Origin: Flavobacteriaceae bacterium
Lineage (GTDB): Bacteria > Bacteroidota > Bacteroidia > Flavobacteriales > Flavobacteriaceae
Direction of reading: 5' to 3'
Assembly (NCBI GenBank): GCA_023301205.1
Contig: JALZVC010000083.1
Coordinates: 1 to 6,613, forward strand
DNA length: 6,613 bases
Under the pieces are notes generated by a model. It was given only the letters and a program-made list of their open reading frames with translations. It did not search any database and was not told the DNA's origin. This document shows positions 1 to 6,124 of this stretch, piece after piece; positions within the stretch are counted from its first letter, which is position 1, and each line of letters opens with the position of its first letter. A program made the translations under genes and the position numbers.

Positions 1-357
1 GGTTTGATTTACTCTTAGTTGCTCTAATTCTGTAGAGATTTGTACTTGCGGTAATGGGTTAAAAAGACCAATTATACTAGCTCCATACAGCGAAGATTTA
101 AAAAAGTCGTTACTCTGATAACTATATATTAAAGAAGGTCCAGCACTTACATATTGGTTAAAGTCATAAATGGCAGATGGTGACACATTTATGTTAAAAT
201 TATTGTTGCTAAAGTTTACGCCAAAGCCTCCGCCAAATCTAACTTTATCTAAAAAACGAGTTTCTTTCTTATCAATTTGAGCATAAGAAACGCTTGTCAT
301 TAAGAGGATAAGGGCTGCTACTATTATTTTACTAGGTGTTGTGTAGTTTAGTTTCAT
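1..357 (-). CDS. Secreted outer-membrane beta-barrel-like protein, N-terminal part (runs off left edge)
   Basis: The ATG at 357-355 opens a frame that stays open to the window edge (119 codons, no stop). Residues 1-26 look like a Sec signal peptide: a basic, polar start (MKLNYTTPSK), a hydrophobic core (residues 11-19, IIVAALILL), then SYA|Q with cleavage likely between A26 and Q27. The mature part has a glycine-rich strand (RFGGGFGVNF, 40-49) and alternating aromatic/polar stretches (SPSAIYDFNQYVSAGPSLIYSY, within 59-80), which suit a small outer-membrane or periplasmic beta-barrel. From memory, flavobacterial homologues of about 170-200 residues sit divergently beside sucA and are often labelled 'alpha-ketoglutarate decarboxylase'. 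Nothing here resembles a thiamine-diphosphate enzyme, so that name is probably borrowed from the neighbour. The function is unknown. The gene is absent from simple ORF listings because its stop lies outside the window. Confidence 0.85.
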   Translation of the reverse strand, partial: MKLNYTTPSKIIVAALILLMTSVSYAQIDKKETRFLDKVRFGGGFGVNFSNNNFNINVSPSAIYDFNQYVSAGPSLIYSYQSNDFFKSSLYGASIIGLFNPLPQVQISTELEQLRVNQT

Positions 358-380
358 TTAGAATATTTTATGATTTCTGC

Positions 381-415
381 TTGATAAATATACAATAACC
401 AAGCCACTAGTTTTG
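381..415 (+). promoter_or_regulatory. Candidate sucA promoter (Bacteroidetes type)
   Basis: TAGTTTTG at 408-415 matches the Bacteroidetes -7 consensus TAnnTTTG exactly. A TTG at 381-383 could be the -33 element, though the 24-nt spacer is slightly long. Transcription would start near 422, leaving a leader of about 50 nt before the sucA ATG. No Shine-Dalgarno motif precedes the ATG, as is usual in this phylum. On the opposite strand, TATATTTA (392-385) is a one-mismatch -7 box that could serve the divergent outer-membrane gene, but I see no -33 partner for it. Confidence 0.4.
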
Positions 416-471
416 GGATTTGTTGTATTTTTGTTCTGTTTTATTTAAACTGACACTTCTTTGTTCCAATT

Positions 472-3225
472 ATGGATAAATATTCTTTCTTAAATGCCGT
501 CCATCCTGCATACATAGCAGAAGTATACGATAAATACCTAAAATTTCCTGATAGCGTCGAGCCTAGTTGGCGTGCGTTCTTCCAGGGTTTTGATTTTGGT
601 GTAGAAAGCGGCTCTGCCGCAGAAGCTGGATTTTCAGATGTAGGAGTCTCCGGTACAGTATCAGATGCTGTACTAAAAGAATTTGCTGTTATTAAACTTA
701 TTAATGGTTATCGTTCTAGGGGACATTTGTTTACAAAAACAAACCCGGTGAGAAATCGTAGAACGTATGAACCATCGTTAGCTCTAGAAAATTTTGGACT
801 AAGCACAGACGACTTAACCGCAAGCTTTAAAGCAGGTGAGGTTCTAGGTCTAGGCGAACAGACACTTGAGGTTATTGTAAAACACCTAGAAGCGATTTAC
901 TGTGATTCTATAGGGGTTGAGTACATGTATATCCGTGAACCAGATGAAATCGCTTGGATTCAAAACTGGTTGAATAAAAATGACAATCACCCAGAATTTA
1001 ACGTAGAAGATAAAAAACATATTCTCGGTAAACTTAATGAAGCGGTCTCTTTCGAAACATTTTTACATTCTAAATATGTAGGTCAAAAACGTTTTTCAAT
1101 AGAAGGAGTTGATGCCTTAATACCAGGTCTTGATACGTTAATGGAGCAAGGAGCGGAGCAAGGTATAGAACAGTTCGTGGTGGGTATGGCACACCGTGGG
1201 CGCTTAAATGTGTTGACTAATATCTTCGGAAAAGCGCCAGAAAAAATATTTAGTGAGTTTGATGGAAAAGAGTATGATGAAGCAGAACTTTTTGATGGTG
1301 ATGTAAAATACCATATGGGTTGGACAAGCATTAGAGATACAGATAGCGGCAAACGCATCCGTATGGATCTAGCACCTAATCCTTCTCATCTTGAGACTGT
1401 AAATGCAGTGGCTGGAGGTATTACAAGAGCAAAAATGGATAACCAACTTGATGGTGATTCAAAAAAAATAGTACCAATAGTGATTCACGGTGATGCCGCA
1501 ATTGCAGGACAAGGTGTAGTTTATGAGTTTGTGCAGATGGCGCAACTAGAAGCCTATCAAACAGGTGGTACCATCCACGTAGTTGCTAATAATCAAGTAG
1601 GTTTTACTACAAATTATCTAGACGCCCGTTCGTCAACCTATTGTACAGATATCGCAAAAGTAACATTGTCACCCGTACTGCACGTAAATGCAGACGACGT
1701 AGAGGCCGTTTGTCATGCGTTTACCTTTGCACTAGATTATAGAATGAAATTTGGGCGTGATGTTTTTATCGACGTTCTAGGCTATAGAAAGTATGGGCAT
1801 AATGAAGGAGATGAACCTCGTTTTACACAACCAAAATTATACAAAGCGATTTCAAAACATGAAAACGCTAGAGATATCTACGGTAAAAAATTAATCCAAG
1901 AAGGAGTAATTGATAATGCCTATATCAAGAAAATTGAAAAAGAATATAAAGAAGACTTGGATAGTGATTTAACATCTTCTCGTAAAAAAGATAAGACGGT
2001 CATTACAGAAATATTAGCAGACGACTGGAAGGGATATAAAATAGGAAGCTTAGAGGATATATTAACGAATGTAGATACTACCTTTCCGCAGAAAAAACTA
2101 GACAAAATTGCTGAAGGAATTACTAAAATTCCTGAAGACAAAAAGTTTATGCGCAAAATACAGCGTATTGTTGACGATAGAAATAAGCGTTATACTGAAA
2201 CCAACAATCTTGATTGGGCAATGGGAGAATTACTCGCCTATGCTACCTTAATGGAAGAAGGGTTTGACGTGCGTATGTCGGGTCAAGATGTAGAGCGTGG
2301 TACCTTCTCGCATAGACACGCGACTATTAAGACAGAAGATGATGCAGAAGAAGTGAACTTGCATAACAACTTAGACCTTGACGGTCATTTTTATATTTAT
2401 AACTCGTTATTATCTGAGTATGCTGTAGTTGGTTTTGATTATGGCTATGCCATGGCAACACCAAAAACACTGACGATCTGGGAAGCACAATTTGGTGATT
2501 TCTCTAACGGGGCGCAAATAATGCTCGATCAATATATCTCTGCTGCAGAGGCAAAGTGGAAAACGCAAAACGGACTTGTAATGTTGCTTCCTCACGGTTA
2601 TGAAGCGCAAGGGTCAGAGCACTCAAGTGCACGCATGGAACGTTATTTACAATTGTGTGCTCGTAATAATATGATAGTAGCAGATGTTACAACACCTGCA
2701 AACTTCTATCATTTATTAAGGAGGCAAATGAAGTGGAATTTTAGAAAACCACTCATAGTATTTACACCTAAAAGTTTATTGCGTCACCCTAAGGTCGTCT
2801 CCACAAAAGAAGAGCTTGCAACTGGTAGTTTTCAAGAAGTAATAGATGACGCCGTAAAAGATAAAAAGAAGATAAAATCAGTCGTATTTTGTACAGGTAA
2901 GTTTTATTATGATCTTGTAGAACGCCAAGAAGAAAATGGTCGTGATGATGTTGCCATAGTGCGTATAGAGCAATTATTCCCATTACCAACGGCACAGTTA
3001 GCTGCAATAATTAAAATGTACCCTAATGCAACAGATTACGTATGGGCACAAGAAGAACCACGTAATATGGGAGCTTTGAGTTATATGGTAATGAATTTTG
3101 ATTTAGTCAAGTTCAGGCATGCATCACGTAGAACCTATAGTGCACCAGCCGCAGGTAGTAGCACCCGTTCTAAGGCAAGACATAAAAAAGTAATTGACTC
3201 TGTTTTTGATGCGACAATAAAATAG
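472..3225 (+). CDS. sucA: 2-oxoglutarate dehydrogenase E1 component
   Basis: This is the E1 subunit of the cytoplasmic 2-oxoglutarate dehydrogenase complex. It decarboxylates 2-oxoglutarate on thiamine diphosphate (ThDP) and transfers the succinyl group to the E2 lipoyl arm. At 917 aa it is close to the E. coli enzyme (933). The N-terminal OGDH domain (NAVHPAYIAEVYDKYL, from residue 8, with W33 in PSWRAFF) marks the 2-oxoglutarate-type E1. Other landmarks are GMAHRGR (238-244); the ThDP/Mg2+ motif running from GDAA (340-343) to NNQ (373-375), with D341 and N374 as expected metal ligands; GYRKYGHNEGDEP (437-449); the transketolase-like pyrimidine domain with GQDVERGTFSHRHA (604-617); and LPHGYEAQGSEHSSAR (706-721). 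The C-terminal OGDH domain contains IEQLFPLP and AQEEPRNMGA. There is no fused E2-like acyltransferase domain, unlike actinobacterial OdhA. The reading frame is intact. sucB follows 121 bp downstream. Confidence 0.98.
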   Translation: MDKYSFLNAVHPAYIAEVYDKYLKFPDSVEPSWRAFFQGFDFGVESGSAAEAGFSDVGVSGTVSDAVLKEFAVIKLINGYRSRGHLFTKTNPVRNRRTYEPSLALENFGLSTDDLTASFKAGEVLGLGEQTLEVIVKHLEAIYCDSIGVEYMYIREPDEIAWIQNWLNKNDNHPEFNVEDKKHILGKLNEAVSFETFLHSKYVGQKRFSIEGVDALIPGLDTLMEQGAEQGIEQFVVGMAHRGRLNVLTNIFGKAPEKIFSEFDGKEYDEAELFDGDVKYHMGWTSIRDTDSGKRIRMDLAPNPSHLETVNAVAGGITRAKMDNQLDGDSKKIVPIVIHGDAAIAGQGVVYEFVQMAQLEAYQTGGTIHVVANNQVGFTTNYLDARSSTYCTDIAKVTLSPVLHVNADDVEAVCHAFTFALDYRMKFGRDVFIDVLGYRKYGHNEGDEPRFTQPKLYKAISKHENARDIYGKKLIQEGVIDNAYIKKIEKEYKEDLDSDLTSSRKKDKTVITEILADDWKGYKIGSLEDILTNVDTTFPQKKLDKIAEGITKIPEDKKFMRKIQRIVDDRNKRYTETNNLDWAMGELLAYATLMEEGFDVRMSGQDVERGTFSHRHATIKTEDDAEEVNLHNNLDLDGHFYIYNSLLSEYAVVGFDYGYAMATPKTLTIWEAQFGDFSNGAQIMLDQYISAAEAKWKTQNGLVMLLPHGYEAQGSEHSSARMERYLQLCARNNMIVADVTTPANFYHLLRRQMKWNFRKPLIVFTPKSLLRHPKVVSTKEELATGSFQEVIDDAVKDKKKIKSVVFCTGKFYYDLVERQEENGRDDVAIVRIEQLFPLPTAQLAAIIKMYPNATDYVWAQEEPRNMGALSYMVMNFDLVKFRHASRRTYSAPAAGSSTRSKARHKKVIDSVFDATIK

Positions 3226-3234
3226 TCAGTAGTT

Positions 3235-3270
3235 ACTATTTCTTAGTAGAATAAGTACTTCGGAAATAGT
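3235..3270. repeat. Inverted repeat after sucA
   Basis: ACTATTTC (3235-3242) and GAAATAGT (3263-3270) form a perfect 8-bp stem with a 20-nt loop. The loop itself contains the palindrome AAGTACTT (3253-3260). The stem starts 9 nt after the sucA stop. It lacks a GC-rich stem and a following T tract, so it is not a convincing terminator. It could stabilise the sucA 3' end or partly uncouple sucA from sucB. It could also be chance in AT-rich DNA. Confidence 0.35.
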
Positions 3271-3271
3271 A

Positions 3272-3279
3272 TAAATTTG
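3272..3279 (+). promoter_or_regulatory. Possible internal -7 promoter element for sucB
   Basis: TAAATTTG matches TAnnTTTG exactly and would start a transcript near 3286, giving a leader of about 60 nt for sucB. I see no TTG at the right distance upstream for a -33 element, so this is a candidate only. Such a promoter would let E2 be made separately from E1. Confidence 0.3.
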
Positions 3280-3314
3280 AAAACAGTAAATAAAAATAAA
3301 ATTAGTTCATAGCG

Positions 3315-3330
3315 TTCCATATTAGTGGAA
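3315..3330. repeat. Small inverted repeat in the sucB leader
   Basis: TTCCA (3315-3319) and TGGAA (3326-3330) pair around a 6-nt loop, ending 16 nt before the sucB ATG. The stem is only 5 bp. It could be an operator half-site pair or a weak leader hairpin, or chance. Confidence 0.25.
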
Positions 3331-3346
3331 ACATAATAACAACAGT

Positions 3347-4567
3347 ATGTTAGAAATGAAAGTTCCCTCACCGGGAGAATCTATTACAGAAGTAGAAATT
3401 GCACAATGGCTTGTGGAAGATGGTGATTATGTAGAAAAAGATCAAGCAATTGCAGAAGTTGATAGCGATAAAGCTACACTAGAATTACCAGCAGAAGCAA
3501 GTGGTATTATTACTTTAAAAGCAGAAGAAGGCGATGCTGTAGCAGTAGGTGCAGTAGTTTGCTTAATTGATACAGACGCTAAAGCTCCAGAAGGAGGAGA
3601 GGCAGAACCTGCAGCAAAGGAAGAAGAGAAAAAAGAAACTCCTGTAAAAAAGGAAAAGAAAGCCGAAGCTTCTAGCGAGAAAAAAACGTACGCCTCTGGA
3701 ACTCCATCGCCTGCCGCAAAGAAAATTCTTGATGAGAAAGGAATCTCAGCAAAAAATGTTTCTGGCAGTGGTCGTGATGGTCGTATTACAAAACAGGATG
3801 CAGAAGAAGCAATACCTTCTATGGGTACTCCAGGAAATGGAACGCGTGGTTCTTCTAGATCGAAGCTGTCTATGTTACGTAGAAAAGTAGCAGAACGTCT
3901 TGTAGAAGCAAAAAATACCACGGCGATGCTTACTACTTTTAATGAAGTAGATATGGGGCCTATTTTTGATCTTAGAAAAGAATACAAGCTTACTTTTAAA
4001 GAAAAGCATGGTGTAAGTTTAGGCTTTATGTCTTTCTTTACCTTAGCAGTAGTAAGAGCTTTAGAAATGTATCCATCTGTAAATAGTATGATTGATGGAA
4101 AAGAAATGTTAACTTTTGATTATAAGGACATATCTATAGCCGTTTCTGGACCTAAAGGGTTGATGGTTCCAGTGATGCGAAATGCAGAGAATTTAAGTTT
4201 TAGAGGTGTAGAAGCAGAGGTTAAGCGCCTTGCTTTAAGAGCAAGAGATGGGGAGATCACGGTCGACGAAATGACCGGCGGTACATTTACAATCTCTAAC
4301 GGTGGTGTTTTTGGGAGTATGTTATCAACGCCTATAATTAACCCACCTCAATCTGGAATATTAGGAATGCACAATATTATAGAACGACCTATAGTAAAAG
4401 ATGGTACTATTGTAATTGCACCTATTATGTTTGTGGCCTTGAGTTATGATCATAGAATTATTGACGGTAAAGAATCTGTTGGGTTCTTAGTAGCGGTAAA
4501 AGAAGCGCTAGAAAATCCAATAGAATTATTAATGGATGGTGAAGTTAAAAAGGCACTAGAGTTATAA
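3347..4567 (+). CDS. sucB: Dihydrolipoyllysine-residue succinyltransferase (E2 of 2-oxoglutarate dehydrogenase)
   Basis: Also known as odhB. This E2 core enzyme carries the succinyl group on a lipoyl arm and transfers it to CoA, making succinyl-CoA. Its 406 aa match the family (E. coli 405). The domain order is as follows. A single lipoyl domain (about 1-76) has the lipoylation site K42 in [11 protein letters not shown] mobile linker rich in Glu, Lys and Ala follows (about 78-115). The peripheral-subunit-binding domain that docks E3 and/or E1 spans about 119-154 ([23 protein letters not shown]). The acyltransferase core covers about 172-404 and ends with the catalytic SYDHRIIDG, where H369 and D373 are the expected active residues. 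One lipoyl domain and pairing with sucA favour the succinyl over the acetyl enzyme. The ATG at 3347 is preferred over the one at codon 4 because the lipoyl domain begins [11 protein letters not shown]. No Shine-Dalgarno is seen; the sequence upstream is A-rich. E3 (lpd) must be encoded elsewhere. Confidence 0.97.
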   Translation: MLEMKVPSPGESITEVEIAQWLVEDGDYVEKDQAIAEVDSDKATLELPAEASGIITLKAEEGDAVAVGAVVCLIDTDAKAPEGGEAEPAAKEEEKKETPVKKEKKAEASSEKKTYASGTPSPAAKKILDEKGISAKNVSGSGRDGRITKQDAEEAIPSMGTPGNGTRGSSRSKLSMLRRKVAERLVEAKNTTAMLTTFNEVDMGPIFDLRKEYKLTFKEKHGVSLGFMSFFTLAVVRALEMYPSVNSMIDGKEMLTFDYKDISIAVSGPKGLMVPVMRNAENLSFRGVEAEVKRLALRARDGEITVDEMTGGTFTISNGGVFGSMLSTPIINPPQSGILGMHNIIERPIVKDGTIVIAPIMFVALSYDHRIIDGKESVGFLVAVKEALENPIELLMDGEVKKALEL

Positions 4568-4593
4568 TATATAGTGAAAGTCTATCTTATAAG

Positions 4594-4642
4594 TTAATAA
4601 GCAAAAACCCCGACTAATTTGGTCGGGGTTTTTGCTTATTAA
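4594..4642. terminator. Bidirectional intrinsic terminator between sucB and the convergent small ORF
   Basis: A perfect 21-bp inverted repeat (4594-4614 and 4622-4642) surrounds a 7-nt loop. The inner stem CCCCGAC/GTCGGGG is GC-rich and is flanked by A5 on the left and T5 on the right, so it reads as a Rho-independent terminator on both strands. It begins 27 nt after the sucB stop and lies 19 nt beyond the stop of the minus-strand 35-codon frame, which suits a convergent gene end. Confidence 0.9.
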
Positions 4643-4660
4643 AATCTACTTTTTATCCTA

Positions 4661-4768
4661 CTAAAATAATATCAAAGCGTTTAAAATAAGTACAACCACC
4701 ACAGCGATAGCAACTAAAATCATCTTGGTGTTTTTAAAGGGCTGTTTTTTTCTAGCTATACTACTCAT
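4661..4768 (-). CDS. Putative 35-aa single-pass membrane microprotein
   Basis: I do not recognise this protein. The ATG at 4768-4766 gives 35 codons and a TAG stop. Residues 1-15 are polar and basic (R6, K7, K8, K12, K15, no acidic residue). Residues 16-35 are almost purely hydrophobic (MILVAIAVVVV then LILNALILF) and end at the C-terminus, so one inner-membrane helix with its N-terminus in the cytoplasm is predicted by the positive-inside rule. The frame stays open upstream, but the longer version would translate straight through the 27-bp hairpin, so the short start is preferred. Against it: the hairpin ends only 14 nt before the ATG, no clear promoter box or ribosome-binding site is visible, and AT-rich DNA makes chance hydrophobic frames common. 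Its position between two strong terminators is what one expects of an independent small gene. Confidence 0.5.
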   Translation of the reverse strand: MSSIARKKQPFKNTKMILVAIAVVVVLILNALILF

Positions 4769-4782
4769 AGCGTAAAGGTCAT

Positions 4783-4838
4783 AAAAAATCTCTTGTGTAA
4801 AATACGTATAAATACGTATTTTACACAAGAGATTTTTT
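4783..4838. terminator. 27-bp perfect inverted repeat; probable two-way terminator for the protease gene
   Basis: Positions 4783-4809 and 4812-4838 are perfectly complementary over 27 bp with only 2 nt between them, so the real loop must be a few bases larger. The minus-strand copy begins 8 nt beyond the aspartic-protease stop and ends in T6; the plus strand ends in T7. It therefore works on paper as a terminator in both directions. The centre is a tandem repeat of the 10-mer AAATACGTAT (4800-4809 and 4810-4819), each containing the palindrome ATACGTAT. The stem is AT-rich, and its stability comes from length. Confidence 0.8.
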
Positions 4839-4845
4839 TGAAAAC

Positions 4846-5301
4846 TTAATGTTTTAAATACATACAATTGCGTCCATAATCGATTACAGCTCTATATTCT
4901 TTTAAAAAATCTGCGCCTAAAATTCCGTGTATTTGTTTTGTAGTTACTTGTGCAAGTGCCTGCTTTACATGGCTTAAATCAAATAGCACTAGATTTATTG
5001 TAAGGTCTTTTAGCGTTCCGATAGTTAGGGCGTTGTTTAGGGCAACTTTTGTCTCCATACCCGTAGCGCCCGCTCCAGCTGCTAAAATTTCACTCACTTC
5101 ACTATTTAACTTAAATAGCGCACTATTTTCTAATCCCATACAACTTGTAGAGGCTCCAGTGTCTACGATAAATAATGCTTTACGGTTGTTAATTTTAAGA
5201 TTGCAGGTGTAGTGTCCAGAATCTAAACGTTTTAGAGGTATTCTTTGAAAATCTTTTTCGGTAAGCAATTGTCTTAACTCCAAATGTAGTTTTTGTTGCA
5301 A
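4846..5301 (-). CDS. Retropepsin-like (clan AA) aspartic protease family protein
   Basis: This is a small single-domain member of the retroviral-type aspartic protease fold, which normally acts as a homodimer with one catalytic Asp per chain. The active-site motif is FIVDTGASTSC, with D47, T48 and G49. A glycine-rich stretch (AAGAGATGMET, about 74-84) may be the flap. The second conserved motif is HGILGADFL (125-133) before a final strand. At 151 aa or less it is one domain only. There is no signal peptide, so it is probably cytoplasmic. The substrate is unknown, and proteolysis is inferred from the fold. No in-frame ATG precedes the active site: the listed start is a TTG at 5301-5299. A second TTG at 5283-5281 (145 aa) is at least as likely, because the first TTG lies inside a perfect -7 promoter box. 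The gene is divergent from tatD, 31 bp away. Confidence 0.85.
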   Translation of the reverse strand: MQQKLHLELRQLLTEKDFQRIPLKRLDSGHYTCNLKINNRKALFIVDTGASTSCMGLENSALFKLNSEVSEILAAGAGATGMETKVALNNALTIGTLKDLTINLVLFDLSHVKQALAQVTTKQIHGILGADFLKEYRAVIDYGRNCMYLKH

Positions 5302-5328
5302 AGATAGTCAACAAAATAATTAGCTTTG
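5296..5328 (+). promoter_or_regulatory. Candidate tatD promoter giving a leaderless mRNA
   Basis: TAGCTTTG at 5321-5328 matches the -7 box TAnnTTTG exactly, and TTG at 5296-5298 lies 22 nt upstream, within the spacing known for flavobacterial promoters. The start point would fall near 5335, essentially on the tatD ATG (5333-5335). Its spacer contains the opposing -7 box of the protease gene, so the two promoters interlock. Confidence 0.55.
5299..5306 (-). promoter_or_regulatory. Candidate -7 promoter element for the aspartic protease gene
   Basis: Read on the minus strand, 5306-5299 is TATCTTTG, an exact match to TAnnTTTG. Transcription would start near 5292. That leaves the TTG at 5301 untranscribed and favours the TTG at 5283 as start codon. 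I see no TTG at the usual -33 distance, so the assignment is tentative. Confidence 0.4.
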
Positions 5329-5332
5329 CGCT

Positions 5333-6097
5333 ATGTTAACAGACACACACACGCATTTATATAGTGATGCTTTTGACGAAGATCGAGCAACGATGATGCA
5401 GCGCGCTATGGATGCGGGTATCACACGGTTTTTTATACCTGCCATTGACAGTACGTACGCGTTAGCGATGTTTAGTTTAGAACGAGAATATCCTGAGCAA
5501 GTTCATTTAATGATGGGACTTCACCCTACATCTGTAAAAGAGAATTATAAAGAAGAGTTAGCTTTTGTAGCAAAACAATTTGAACAGCGTAACTTTATTG
5601 CGGTTGGAGAAATAGGTATAGACTTATACTGGGATAAAACTACGCTAGGGCTACAGAAAGAAGCCTTTAAATTTCAGATACAATTGGCAAAAAAACAGAA
5701 ACTACCTATAGTTATTCATTGCAGAGAAGCTTTTGACGAAGTTTTTGAAGTGTTAGAAAATGAAAAAGGAGATGATCTCTTCGGGATTTTTCATTGCTTT
5801 ACAGGAACACTAGCCCAAGCAAAACAAGCAATAGGTTATAATATGAAGTTGGGTATAGGCGGTGTAGTTACTTTTAAGAATGGTAAGATAGATCAATTTT
5901 TAAATGAAATACCCCTAACCGAGATTGTGTTAGAAACAGACTCCCCTTATTTGAGTCCTGCACCTTTTCGCGGAAAGCGTAATGAAAGTAGTTATCTTGC
6001 AGTTATTAATAAAAAAGTAGCAGAAGTATATGGCGTTTCCGAAGAAGAAATAGCACGTGTCACTACAGAAAATTCTAAAAAAGTATTCTCAATATAA
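5333..6097 (+). CDS. tatD: TatD family metal-dependent hydrolase (probable DNase)
   Basis: This is a TIM-barrel metallohydrolase of the TatD/YcfH family; characterised members are 3'-5' deoxyribonucleases linked to DNA quality control. The 254 aa are a normal length. All metal-site motifs are present: THTH with H6 and H8 on strand 1; VGEIGID with E93; IVIHCRE with H129; FHCFTG with H154; and LETDSPYLSP with D203. The C-terminal GKRNESSYL stretch after D203 is also typical. The ATG is the only possible start, since an in-frame TAG lies 12 nt upstream with no start codon between them and HxH begins at residue 6. The family contains several paralogues per genome, so the exact subgroup (TatD, YcfH or YjjV type) is not settled. 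The protein is cytoplasmic. The asparaginase gene follows after 22 bp, probably on the same transcript. Confidence 0.95.
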   Translation: MLTDTHTHLYSDAFDEDRATMMQRAMDAGITRFFIPAIDSTYALAMFSLEREYPEQVHLMMGLHPTSVKENYKEELAFVAKQFEQRNFIAVGEIGIDLYWDKTTLGLQKEAFKFQIQLAKKQKLPIVIHCREAFDEVFEVLENEKGDDLFGIFHCFTGTLAQAKQAIGYNMKLGIGGVVTFKNGKIDQFLNEIPLTEIVLETDSPYLSPAPFRGKRNESSYLAVINKKVAEVYGVSEEEIARVTTENSKKVFSI

Positions 6098-6100
6098 ACG

Positions 6101-6124
6101 ATACCCGCCTGGGCGGGCAATGAA
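6101..6124. repeat. GC-rich REP-like palindrome between tatD and the asparaginase gene
   Basis: CCCGCC (6104-6109) and GGCGGG (6112-6117) form a 6-bp all-GC stem around TG, or 5 bp with a 4-nt loop. Fourteen bases without A and with one T stand out in AT-rich DNA. The outer context (GATACCCGCC then GGCGGGCAATGA) resembles widespread intergenic palindromes of the form TTCCCGCC...GCGGGAATGA, which I recall from many genomes including Flavobacteriaceae. There is no T tract, so it is not a terminator. Confidence 0.5.

Noticed and set aside
431..463. Alternative sucA promoter using TTG at 431-433 and CTTCTTTG at 456-463
   Set aside because: The -7 box lacks the TA, and the exact box at 408-415 is a better candidate.
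1083..1358. Minus-strand ORFs inside sucA (1083-1358, 1920-2156, 2410-2610, 2789-3007)
   Set aside because: All are internal to the conserved E1 coding region, have no recognisable motifs, and look like shadow frames.
3226..3346. Terminator between sucA and sucB
   Set aside because: The inverted repeats are short and AT-rich and are not followed by a T tract, so full termination is unlikely.
3442..3987. 181-codon minus-strand ORF opposite sucB
   Set aside because: It lies wholly antisense to a well-conserved E2 gene and is rich in Ser, Phe and Ala, as expected from the complement of Glu/Lys/Ala-rich codons; no domain is recognisable.
4661..4867. Longer 68-codon version of the small minus-strand ORF starting at 4867
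   Set aside because: Its first half translates the 27-bp terminator hairpin and overlaps the end of the protease gene; only the last 35 codons look protein-like.
6104..6117. Terminator between tatD and the asparaginase gene
   Set aside because: The stem is GC-rich but has no following T run on either strand, and the next gene starts 2 nt after it.
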